A program made the translations under genes and the position numbers. Below the pieces are notes generated by a model. That model did not search any database. It was given only the letters and a program-made list of their open reading frames with translations, and was not told the origin of the DNA. Shown piece after piece: positions 10,399-19,781 of a stretch of DNA of 64,000 nucleotides. Within the stretch, counting starts at the first letter, position 1, and each line of letters starts with the position of its first letter. The DNA is from Pyrus communis (lineage: Eukaryota; Streptophyta; Magnoliopsida; Rosales; Rosaceae): NCBI RefSeq assembly GCF_963583255.1, contig NC_084807.1, forward strand, positions 25,860,381 to 25,924,380. The letters are read 5' to 3'.

Positions 10399-12895
10399 TC
10401 AAGTTGGAGAGTGGATATTGAGAACTCCCAACTTGTGAATGATCTTTGAGAAAGTTTCCTTCCCTAATGGCTTCGTGAGTACATCTGCAAGTTGATTGGA
10501 AGAAGGAACAAATCTTGTAACAACTGAACCGTCTTGTATCTTGTCCCGGATGAAGTGACAGTCCATTTCTATGTGCCTAGTTCTCTCATGAAAAACTGGG
10601 TTAGCAACAATGTGAAGAGCTGCTTTATTGTCACAATGGAGCAGAGCCGGTCTTTGATGCAGTATACCTAGATCTTTCAATAAATATCGTAGCCATGATA
10701 ATTCACAACAAGTTCCAGCCATGGCTCGTTACTCGGCCTCCGCTGATGATAAAGACACAGTCTTTTGTCTTTTTGACTTCCAAGAAATCAATGAAGAGCC
10801 CAAAAAAATACAATACCCCGTAGTTGATCTTCGTGTTGTTGGACAACCTGCCCAGTCCGAGTCACAATATGCATTTAAGGCCAAATCATTTTCAGAAGAG
10901 AAGAACAAACCTTGTCCAGGTGTATTTTTGATATATTTCAAAATCCGAATGGCTGCTTCCATGTGTGGTGTGCGAGGCTTATGCATAAACCTACTCAACA
11001 CATGCACGGAATAGGTTATATCCGGCCTAGTGATTGTTAGGTATATCAGACGCCCCACCAATCTTCTATATTGTGCCGGGTCTTTGAGAATTGCACCATT
11101 GTCTGATAACTTAAGATTTTGTTCCATGGGAAATTCAACGGGGCGAGCTCCCAAAAGACCTCCATCTTTTAATATTTCTAAAGCATACTTTCGTTGGGAA
11201 ATAAAGACTCATTTCTTAGAACGTGATACTTCGATCCCAAGAAAGTACTTTAGATTGCCAAGATCCTAGCTTGATTTTAAAACGACCATTAAGGAACTGT
11301 TTTAGGGCATCGATAGCATTCGAATCATTCCCCGTAATCAAAATATCATCAACATAAATTAGGAGGGCTGTAAAAGACTTGCCTTGTTTCCTAGTAAATA
11401 ATGAGTAGTCAGCCTTGGATTGTTCAAAACCAGCGGATTGAATAGAGTCAGAAAACTTTGCAAACCATTGACGGGAAGCTTGTTTCAACCCATATAAAGA
11501 CTTGCTGAGGCGACAAACCAAGTTCTCCCCCTGTCGCCGAAAACCTGGAGGAGGAGTCATATAAATTTCTTCATGAAGGTCACCATGAAGAAAAGCGTTG
11601 TTAACGTCTAACTGATGAAGAGACCACTGCCGTGAAGCAGCAAGAGCTAATAAACACCGAACAGTGACCATTTTGGCAGTTGGAGAAAACGTGTCATGGA
11701 AGTCAACACCTTCAAGCTGGGTATAGCCCTTGGCAACCAAACGTGCCTTATAGCGCTCAATTGAGCCATCAGAACGGTGCTTAATCTTGTAAACCCAACG
11801 GCAGCCAATGGGAGTTTTGCCACGGGGAAGGGAAGTAAGAGACCAAGTTTGGTTAGCTTCCAATGACTCTAATTCAGAAGCCATGACAGCTTGCCAATGA
11901 GGAAAACGAGCAGCTTCCTCGTAACTACGGGGTTCAACCTGTTGAGTAATATGGGCAAGGAAAGATTGATGTGCAGGTGAGAAACGATGGTAAGTAAGGT
12001 AATTAGCGAGTGGATACCGTGTACCTGGAGTGTGACCAGACGACGAAGACGATGGAGGATGTGGTTGGGTAAGCTTGAGAGTAGGACAATCATAATCACG
12101 TAACTTGGGTGGCGGAGAAGAATGACGGCTAGAGCGACGGAGCACCGGGGCAGGAGCAGGTGCTGACGTTGGGGGGTCAGGAACGGCAGATGCAGGAAGC
12201 GGTGCAGGAGGCGTGGGAGAGCCGGCATCAGCGGAAGGGGACGACTCAAGTGGAATTATAGGGTCGGGGGGTGACACGGGATCAGGTAAGTGAGGTGAAA
12301 TAAGTGGGACAGGTGAAGACACAGGTTGAGGGGAAGAAGAAGGCGAGGTTTGATAAGGAAAGATGGTTTCATGGAAGACAACATCACGACTAGTAAAGAT
12401 TTGGTGAGTGGTGAGGTTATATAACTTGTAGGCTTTCTGACCAATAGGATATCCTATAAAAATGCATTTGTGGGCACGAGGAGAAAATTTGTGATTCACA
12501 TTAACATCAGTGGCAAAAGCAAGGCAACCAAAGACTCTAAGGTGTGAAAAAGTAGGAGGTGTAGAATATAAACGTTCAAAAGGCGTTTTCTTGGAAATAA
12601 TGGGTGTGGGAAGACGGTTAATGAGATGAACGGCTGTGAGCACACATTCACCCCAAAAATGGAGGGGAAGATTAGCTTGAAAACGCAAGGCACGAGCGGT
12701 TTCAAGTATATGGCGATGCTTGCGTTCTACGACCCCATTTTGTTGAGGCGTATAAACGCAAGAATGTTGGTAAATCACTCCATGATCTTTAAAGAAGTCA
12801 CGAAGAGAAAAAAATTCCCCACCATTGTCAACACGGATTTGACGAATATAAGTGTTAAATTAAGTTTTGACAAATGAAAAAAAATTCTTGAGAAT
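10399..12895 (-). pseudogene. Copia pol remnant: integrase C-half, reverse transcriptase, RNase H
   Basis: In minus-strand order: integrase core end with VDNGGEF near 12825, then TPQQNGVVERKHRH; reverse transcriptase with [23 protein letters not shown] and the catalytic YVDDILITG near 11350; then RNase H with ADVLTKPLG. Near 11268 a frameshift breaks the segment after GRFKIK; a TGA follows, and the ORF resumes at 11154-10729. A TAA at 10729-10731 splits the RNase H segment, which continues in frame at 10722-10399. The integrase catalytic region upstream of DNGGEF is deleted (junction near 12918). The reverse-transcriptase motif is intact but the polyprotein cannot be made whole from this copy. 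Confidence 0.9.
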
Positions 12896-12953
12896 AGATT
12901 GTGTTTCATTTTTGTGATCAAGACTACCATACCATTGATACCTGCTATCAACT

Positions 12954-13769
12954 TCATGGGTATCCACCAGGACATCGTTTGCATAAGGTTAAGCCACAGA
13001 AAGGGAACCATCGTCCTAAGACGGAGCGATTAGAAGATTTCGAACCACTGTGACGCACAGCCATGGCTGCTGTGCCTGTAGTAACTCGGGAAGAAGCAAG
13101 GCTTCTTTGCTTCTCCTCCTGGGAAATCGATGCATAGGCTTGACGAACAGTTGGAAGAGGATTCATCAACAGAAGCTGCCCTCGAACAGCACTATAGGAG
13201 TCGTTAAGTCCCATGAGAAACTGCATCAACTTGTTCCTCTCATTCTGTGCTCCACAAGTGCAAGAAACGGAGTCACTGTAGGACGACAACTCATCCCATA
13301 AACTTTTCATCTTCGTATAATATGCAGCAATAGAGAGTTGATCTTGTGTAAGTGAAGCAATGTCCCGTTGTAGTTGAAAAATTCGAGGAGCATTACTTTG
13401 GCAATAGCGCTCACGTAATTCTTCCCAAATTGCATGAGCATCAGTCATATAAAGGATACTGTCAGCAATATCCGAGTCAATGGAATTAATAATCCATGCT
13501 ACAATCATGTCGTTGCATCTCTGCCATGAAGCGTGATCGTCCGGCTTGGTCTTGACAGAAGGTTGAAGGACAGTGCCATCAACAAAACAAAGTTTGTTTT
13601 TGGCACTCAAGGAGATCTTCATAGCACGAGACCAAGTTGAATAATTATCCCCATTCAAGGGCTTTGAAACCAGCATCATGGCTGGATGATCAGAATGATG
13701 AATAAAAAAAGGGTTGGAAACATTAGCCTTTGCATCGGAATTGCTTCCAGAAACAGCGTCGGTAGCCAT
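12954..13769 (-). CDS. Copia Gag (UBN2-type), truncated at the zinc knuckle
   Basis: Open frame from ATG at 13769 (MATDAVSGS). An ATG at 13799 is also in frame but lies close to the PBS. It has the typical plant copia Gag words LNGDNYSTWSRAMKISL, SDIADSILYM, IWEELRERYCQSNAPRIFQLQ, YYTKMKSLWDEL and FLMGLNDSYSAVRGQLL. It ends soon after a degenerate CGLTLCKRCPGGYP segment that looks like half a CCHC knuckle, at the internal deletion. About 271 aa. A Gag without a knuckle would package RNA poorly if at all. Confidence 0.85.
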   Translation of the reverse strand: MATDAVSGSNSDAKANVSNPFFIHHSDHPAMMLVSKPLNGDNYSTWSRAMKISLSAKNKLCFVDGTVLQPSVKTKPDDHASWQRCNDMIVAWIINSIDSDIADSILYMTDAHAIWEELRERYCQSNAPRIFQLQRDIASLTQDQLSIAAYYTKMKSLWDELSSYSDSVSCTCGAQNERNKLMQFLMGLNDSYSAVRGQLLLMNPLPTVRQAYASISQEEKQRSLASSRVTTGTAAMAVRHSGSKSSNRSVLGRWFPFCGLTLCKRCPGGYP

Positions 13770-13844
13770 GGCAAACGACGGAAAAGAACAGAGAAACAAA
13801 AGGCAGCGGAAGGAACTAGGTTTTCAGCCTAGCTCTCGATACCA

Positions 13845-14052
13845 TGTAAAAAGTGCAAAGAATATTTTGCAGAAAATTAATTTCTTCAATTGATACTAAG
13901 AGACTTTATACAAAGAGAGTACTTGCCGAAGAAGTAACCTATCCTACATTCTAGGGTTTACAGATAATCACAAATAAATTACAAACAATTTACAAGATAG
14001 TTTCCTAAAACTAAGCCAAGATATCAGGAATGATATCATTGAATTCTCAACA
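13845..14052 (-). repeat. 5' LTR of the Ty1-copia element
   Basis: 208 bp, TG...CA, followed on the minus strand by the tRNA-iMet-type primer-binding site. Confidence 0.92.
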
Positions 14053-14057
14053 TGCAC

Positions 14058-15192
14058 GCCAAGCCTCCACACTCAGTCCGATATGTTGCAGCTGGTTTAG
14101 ATACATGTCCCCTGCGTGTTAAAGAATCACAAGAGCAAGCTTACAAAACTGCAGTTTTGACTTATAGTTATTGCAAAAGGAAAATACAGGTTGGTGCCAG
14201 CAATTACCAATGTAATTACTGTGGCAACCGCTAGAACTAATATGAAATGAAGCTGATTCCCAGTGAGCTGCAAGTTTGGCCATGGCATGCCAGCACGTGA
14301 AGAACTTACGTGTATTGGACTTATATGAATGAAACTGATTATCGGTCAAAGAGATGCTCAGATTAGAGTTAATGTACCATGAAACTGGTGTTATTTGGAA
14401 ATCGCACGAGCATTCACTATCCGACGGTAATTCTCTCGTCTTCTCTTGATAAATTTGGACGTGACATGTTTAAGATGACACTTACAAACACATTTCTTAT
14501 GCCTAATTTTTAATACCACCATATCATATCATAGTAAATCCAAATAACTATCGAATGACATTTAGGCATCTGGAATATCAAATGCATTACTTTACATTGA
14601 AAAATTATTTATTCAACAGCATTAATAACACACGCATTGAATCTACACTTGCCTACCCAACAGCTTCTTTGTAAACTAGAAATATATTCCGATCTCCCTA
14701 TTCACATGAAGAGTGAGTTAGAGTGACTGGAAATATCTCTGATTACGTGTACGCATACCACATATGTGCCATATCCAACGGTATTGCGGACATAAAGCAA
14801 GCGATTAATGGTTGTTTGGCTTCTAATCTGATGTCATGGTAGTGAAGGTACTACTCTGAAATCTTTGATGTATAAGTTTTTAACTACCAACTACTAGAAC
14901 TTCACAAATTGCCTAAATACAAGTCGAAGTAATAACAAGAATATTTCTAATGGAACACCTTTCACAATCCCTGGAGAGCTAGTTCACTAATAGACCGAGG
15001 GATAAGTAATTTGACTCATTCATATATCCAGATCATGAATGCATGTTTGGAATCCATATTATGTAAGGAGACATTGCTCTTGCTATTATGAAATTTAAAA
15101 AAAAAAATTGACTAGATTAGAACTTGCATAATCTACGTTTTATTCATGGCATGCGATTATTAATGATTAAAGCTAAGCTTAATGCTATAGGA
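14058..15192. other. Spacer right of the copia element; unidentified exon-like remnant
   Basis: On the minus strand, 14300-14160 encodes MPWPNLQLTGNQLHF followed by a hydrophobic run (ILVLAVATVITLVIAG). After an acceptor-like ACGCAG near 14115 comes GHVSKPAATYRTECGG, and in the pre-insertion sequence this would continue left of the element at 10178. This may be a broken membrane-protein gene disrupted by the retrotransposon, but I do not recognise it. The rest holds the duplicated block at 14620-14915 and AT-rich DNA. Confidence 0.35.
14620..14915. repeat. Diverged segmental duplication, copy 2 (partner 8440-8735)
   Basis: Collinear with 8440-8735, with scattered substitutions and short indels; no coding content seen. 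Confidence 0.75.
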
Positions 15193-15535
15193 GGTCTGGT
15201 TTGGTATTGAGGTGATTCTGAAAAAGCTGGTATAAAAAAAAGTTGGGAGTTGTTTTTGTGTTTAGTAAACTTTCAGCTTCAGCTTTTTTTCACAGTTTTG
15301 AGTGAAAAAAAATAAAAAATAAGAAGCTGCAAAACTTAACTTTGAAAAACCGGCTTTTTTCACATCTGTTTTACATAAAAGTTTATCAAACACTATAATA
15401 CTACTTTTTTTCTTCTCAAAAGCACTTTTATAAAAAAGTTTACCAAACACTCTGCTGCTTTATTTCACATCTGCTTATTCTCACAGCACAGTAGAAGCAG
15501 TTTTTTTTCAAAGCACAGCAATACCAAACTAGCCC
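15193..15535. mobile_element. hAT-like MITE
   Basis: Ends form an imperfect 17-bp inverted repeat: GGTCTGGTTTGGTATTG at 15193-15209, and CAATACCAAACTAGCCC at 15519-15535. The interior is rich in AGCTGC/AAAAGC words and partly self-complementary. It is 343 bp with no coding capacity. It matches a small family I recall as common in Rosaceae; target duplications are not clear. Confidence 0.7.
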
Positions 15536-15716
15536 GTAAAGTAGTGGAAAGCAAATCCATGGCACTTATGGAGAAGATGAAGAAAAGAAACTTAGGTCGT
15601 ATTTATATACAAACGTGTTACCAAATCACAGAAATGACAACGAGAGAGTTTGTGATTGTTGACAACCAGTGACATGTGAAATTGAGAACACATGCAAGAG
15701 TTACAGACTAGTACAT

Positions 15717-15875
15717 GAATCATAGCTTGAGCCAACAACTCAGCTCTCTTTTTCCCGGGTGGATGGGTTGAAAGATAACCTCTGATTGCATAGTCACTAC
15801 CAATAACCTTGCTCAACTTCTCGTACACAGTTAGACACACTTTGAGGTCATATCCATCAGAAGCCCAATTCCATC
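15717..15875 (-). pseudogene. OMA1-like metalloprotease exon fragment, copy 1
   Basis: OMA1 is a mitochondrial inner-membrane M48 metallopeptidase. The minus strand has an acceptor (TTACACAG) at 15876, then an exon start reading DGIGLL in one frame. A shift follows to GYDLKVCLTVYEKLSKVIG and YLSTHPPGKKRAELLAQA in another. The frame change matches a loss of about 10 nt after GGGCTTCTGAT, shared exactly with the copy at 23817-24010. Only this late exon is present; the HExxH zinc-binding exon is not. Confidence 0.7.
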
Positions 15876-15939
15876 CTGTGTAAGAGAGAGAGCATGAGAA
15901 CACGAACGTGAAAAATGAAAGAATTGTATTCAGCATCTT

Positions 15940-17185
15940 GTCAAGCTATCAAATTGATACACAAGCATTATGATGATCTTGTCAAGTGTCAATTGGCACA
16001 CAAGCATTATGATGTAATAATCATGTTAAAATAAAATATAAAAAGAAAAACTACACATCCAAGCTTTAATCCAAAGAATTCTCACTTAGTAGTCCAAAGC
16101 TAATTCTCACTTATGTAAAATGTAGGTTAATTAATTGAATCAAATAACATGTCTCTATTTTCGTACAAATTAACTACCTATATATAAATTTATTTATATT
16201 AGCACGATATTTATTTTTGTAAGTAAATTATTTTATCTGCAAATAATTACAAAATATAAGTAAATTAGTTTTGAATCAAATAATTCCATATTTTGTAGGT
16301 AAATTATTTTGTATGCATGTTTTCATATATATTAGGCTTTATTTTTTAATTATATGTGTGTGTAAAATAATTTCCTAAATTATATGTCAAATATAAATTT
16401 CGTGACTTAATTAACATGTATTGTTAAATATATTATGCATGTTTTATTATTATAATATATTAGGCAATGAATGTTAACATTATTGTTTTTTCCTCTTTTT
16501 GTAAAATTATTAATTCTCCTCTATAATTTGCATGGAATTAATTGTGTACATCAATTATCCAAATAGAGGTATTTTAGGCATCCAAAAAAATTTTAATGTA
16601 TAAAATCACACATAATTAATGAATTTGCTGATGTGGAATCTACTCAATGAGTTTTATTCAAGCAAAAAACTTATGTCAGGTTTCAAGGTCTGTAGTTATA
16701 TTTTCAATTTTTATAATACTTAGTTCAAAAGATGTTCTGCTCTTTAAAACCCTGAACCGGGTCTGCATATGTGCCTTTTAAAATTGGGAGTTTTACAAAC
16801 ACTTCCGGTACTATTCACTTTTAACAAAAAATCACATTTTTACCTTTCCTGATACTATTCATTTACACATTTATTTGTCATTTTTCATTAAAATTAAAGT
16901 TTTCTTTTTAACTTTTCGTTAGTTTTCCTTATAAAATTTGAGCACGAAAGTATGTGGTCTTGCATATGTCCCTTCAATAACATTAATGACAAACATTTTA
17001 TACAATTTTGGTCAGGCACAAGCAAGGCTTTCGTGCTCTTTGATTTAATATAAGTGTTGTTATTCTCACTTTAGTGTCTTGTCTCCTCACTCACTTTTTA
17101 ATGAAATTTTTAATCACAAGTTTGCTCATTTGTAAAATGACCAATAAAGATCTTAAAAGATAGCACTTTGTTCCCAAATGATTTA
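15940..17185. other. AT-rich intergenic DNA
   Basis: 15940-16110 is the flank duplicated with 24030-24200. The middle is very AT-rich with no gene. Positions 16785-16930 carry a small foldback/MITE-like repeat with GGGAGTTTTA and TACTATTCACTTTTAAC words, also seen inverted at 56095-56285. Confidence 0.5.
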
Positions 17186-17679
17186 TGTGACATCCCACAT
17201 CGCCCAGGAGATGATCCTTAAATGTATATTCTCATCCCTACCTAGCACGATGCCTTTTGGGAGCTCACTGACTTCGGGTTCCATGGGAACTCCGAAGTTA
17301 AGCGAGTAGCGCGCGAGAGCAATCCCAGGATGGGTGACCCATCGGAAAGTTCTCGTGTAAGTTCCCAGAAACAAAGCCGTGAGGGCGTGGTCGGGGCCCA
17401 AAGCGGATAATATCGTGATACGGTGGTGGAGCGGGCCCGGGCCGAGATGTGACATTTGGTATCAAAGCCTAACCCTGGTCGTGGTGTGCCGACGAGGACG
17501 TCGGGCCCCTAAGGGGGGTGGATTGTGACATCCCACATCGCCCAGGGGGTGATCCTTAAATGTATATTCTCATCCCTACCTAGCACGAGGCCTTTTGGGA
17601 GCTCACTGGCTTCGGGTTCCATAGGAACTCCGAAGTTAAGCGAGTAGTGCGCGAGAGTAATCCCAGGATGGGTGACCCA
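17186..17679 (+). mobile_element. Cassandra-type TRIM with 5S rRNA-like LTRs, 3' LTR truncated
   Basis: The 5' LTR (17186-17454) runs from TGTGACATCCCACATCG to GAGATGTGACA. Next is a tRNA-iMet-type primer-binding site TGGTATCAAAGC (17457-17468), a very short interior, a purine tract AAGGGGGGTGGA (about 17511-17522), then a second LTR from 17524 that stops at about 17679, just after GGATGGGTGACCCA. Both LTRs contain a 5S rRNA-like core (CTCCGAAGTTAAGCG, then GGATGGGTGACC), the hallmark of Cassandra. There is no coding capacity and movement depends on other elements. The missing end of LTR2 means later deletion or rearrangement next to the lipase fragment. Confidence 0.93.
17240..17370 (+). rRNA. 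5S rRNA-like domain inside the Cassandra LTR (not a true 5S gene)
   Basis: Shares the 5S rRNA core words CTCCGAAGTTAAGC, GCGAGAG, GGATGGGTGACC and TTCTCGTGT in order, but the ends differ from cytosolic 5S rRNA. In Cassandra this region keeps the internal pol III promoter. A partial second copy lies at about 17575-17679. Confidence 0.75.
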
Positions 17680-17713
17680 ATCAAAGCTAGGGAGCTAGGC
17701 CCTCACGCCCATA

Positions 17714-18262
17714 TTATATTACTTGAAGAAAAAACATACAGCGGGAAGAACATATTACCGAAACCCTGACGATCAAAAGCAAAATCATATACAACCACTG
17801 CAAACGGTCAACATAGCCATCACATGTTGAATCCAAAATGTACAAACGAGCGGCAGCTTCAGCCAGTTCTGCCATATCGGCTGGATGAGAGCAGCTAAAG
17901 ACATGATTGTTCCCTAAAAACATGAATAAATTGAATAAACACCAAAAGTAGCAGCAAGGGAAGATGTGAAGTAGATGAAGAGGTGTAAGACCTGTGAATA
18001 TCCAGCAACGAAGACTTCGGAGCTTGTTGTCAAATATCTGCGGCGCATCATTTCTGGTAGATTAAATAGAGTCAACTCCTGCCAACTCCAATTCCCAAAA
18101 ATCCTACAGTACAGCATAAATCTTATTCTCTTCTGATAAAGAAGTGTGTCCCTGACTCCAACGTGTTTGACGCACATTCCCTACCCATACATTGAAACCT
18201 TCATCTGCAAGGACGAATCCCAGCGATTCTTCTGGAGAATTTAAGAACCATGCATCACGTGG
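17714..18262 (-). pseudogene. Acid-lipase-like (triacylglycerol lipase / MPL1 type) fragment
   Basis: In minus-strand order: WFLNSPEESLGFVLADEGF and NVWVGNVRQTRWSQGHTSL (18262-18130), WNWSWQELTLFNLPEMM with SSEVFVAGYSQ (about 18090-17990), then ADMAELAEAAARLY (17890-17840). This is the order seen in plant alpha/beta-hydrolases of the gastric-lipase type. The nucleophile elbow reads GYSQV instead of GHSQG; the serine is kept but the motif is degenerate. Stops and frame changes separate the pieces. A fragment only. Confidence 0.68.
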
Positions 18263-18401
18263 TTAAGATCAAGAAAAGCCAGTAACCAATTACAATTGAG
18301 TTTGAAGCAAATTAGAGCCTAATTTAAAATAGTTAGTTTCAAGAAACGAAATTCCAACAGAACCTGAAAACTTCAGATCATGCGGCACCAAATTTCCAAC
18401 A

Positions 18402-19458
18402 GAACCTTTGAGAGATTTCATACGAATGCTGCTGGGTAGAATCTTAAGTTCTTGGCACCCATTCAGATTCAATAAAACAAGGTTTGTAAGAGTCGAGATA
18501 GACGGGTGATCCTAAACTAATCTTATACAACTTTGAAGAATTAGCCACTCAAGATTTGGCACATTCATGAAGTCAGGGGTTTCCTTGAGGTATTGACAAT
18601 AACTTAAATTGATGAATTTCAACTTTTCCAGCGTCTGTTAAAACATTCAGGAAAACAAGCATTACTTCATAAGACATCTCACTCAAAACCCAAACATTTA
18701 AGAGAAACAAATACATGTAATGATTGTACGTACCTCGGTTGCTTCCCAAAGTCGGTCAATGAGACTAAATTGCATGTCAAGTTCAACAAGATTTTTGAAT
18801 TGAAAGCTGGATGGCAAAGACTTAAGAGGGAATTCAAACCAGGAGAGATACCTCAAGTTAAGTAACTTAAAGGGCCCAATCGGGTGGTGTTTGCAGTAAT
18901 CATATTTAAAAATTGAGTACTTATGACTGATCTTGAGAAGTCTTAGTTGAGTCAAACTAATAAAATCTTCAGCATCTAAGCATACCCAGTCTGAGTACGA
19001 GAAATCCACGATTATGCTTTCAACTGCTTTTGTAGCATGTGCAAATCAAAGTAAAGGAAAATACAGAGAACCTCAGTTTAGTTTATGAAATTAATGCTTG
19101 TTTCTTAAGGAGCCGTTTGATAATCATTTCGTTTAAACTCTCATTTCGTTTTTAGTTGAATTGTTTTCAATTTTCAATTATTAAAACAATAAAAACTAAA
19201 AATTAAAAATTAAAACAAAAATGGGTATCAATCAGGCTTAAGAAATTGATTTGGTCAAAAGTTGAAGCTTTCTACGTACAATTGCATAAGAAAAAGATTT
19301 CTCACCGTATTTTGAGTAAGCACGTGATGAACATCTTCATAACTACACAACCTACATCGTCTCCCAGGTTCTTTGATAGATTCTTGGCGGACAATTTCTC
19401 AACCCATTTCCTCTAATGTATCATGCATCTCTAGTTCCCGTGGCCCTGAGACAGTTAT
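18402..19458 (-). pseudogene. TNL pseudogene, 5'-truncated (third TNL copy)
   Basis: Holds the last part of the NB-ARC exon (19458-19306; ELEMHDTLEEMG, a stop, then EIVRQESIKEPGRR), exon 3 (19036-18734, 303 bp as in the intact gene) and the start of the LRR exon (18634 to about 18402). The acceptor of exon 3 is changed from AG to AT. At about 19458 the sequence switches abruptly to the TNL 3' flank of the next copy. At the other end the LRR exon stops after one repeat and runs into unrelated sequence. It cannot encode a receptor. Confidence 0.87.
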
Positions 19459-19781
19459 GGCGGCGGAGTTATGTACCACTCCTTGGAAATGCCACCTCTT
19501 GGGGTTTCAAGAAATCCGGCCGTGGCTAGCCGTCTGACCACGCCAATTCCACCAAAGCCGCCGCAATGCGGAGTAGTGCCCAATTGATTGCTTCAAAACA
19601 GAGCTTCGTAACCATTTGTTTATCAGCAGAGAGCACCCCAAAACCCCTGAAAATTATTTCTTTATTCAGATAATAAAATGTCCCAAATTTCGAAATTTAA
19701 TTCTGAATCAAAAGTAGGGTTTGAATTTTGATTACCTAGAAATTTGGGGTTGGGGGGAGAGGGACCAAGGCCAAGACGAAG
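19459..19781 (-). repeat. Duplicated TNL 3' flank with gene-leader-like fragment (copy 2)
   Basis: Matches 3950-4233 almost collinearly, with an extra stretch near 19615-19640 that includes a potential ATG (MVTKLCFEAINWAL in one frame, closed by a TAG). Joined directly to the truncated TNL at 19458. Confidence 0.6.

Larger units (their letters stand above)
10179..14057 (-). mobile_element. Ty1-copia LTR retrotransposon, complete ends, internally deleted
   Basis: Element 10184-14052 reads on the minus strand. Two 208-bp LTRs (13845-14052 as the 5' LTR, 10184-10391 as the 3' LTR) start TG and end CA and look identical by eye. A perfect 5-bp target duplication TGCAC flanks it (10179-10183 and 14053-14057). 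Next to the 5' LTR is a primer-binding site TGGTATCGAGAGC (tRNA-iMet type), and next to the 3' LTR a polypurine tract GAGGGGGAG. At 3869 bp it is short for Copia. The coding region lacks most of the zinc knuckle, the protease and the amino half of integrase, and has a frameshift and stops. Clean ends with a broken interior suggest recent mobilisation in trans. Confidence 0.93.

Noticed and set aside
17240..17370. A functional 5S rRNA gene
   Set aside because: The 5S core sits inside TG...CA repeats with a primer-binding site next to them. Its ends differ from 5S rRNA, so it belongs to a Cassandra element.
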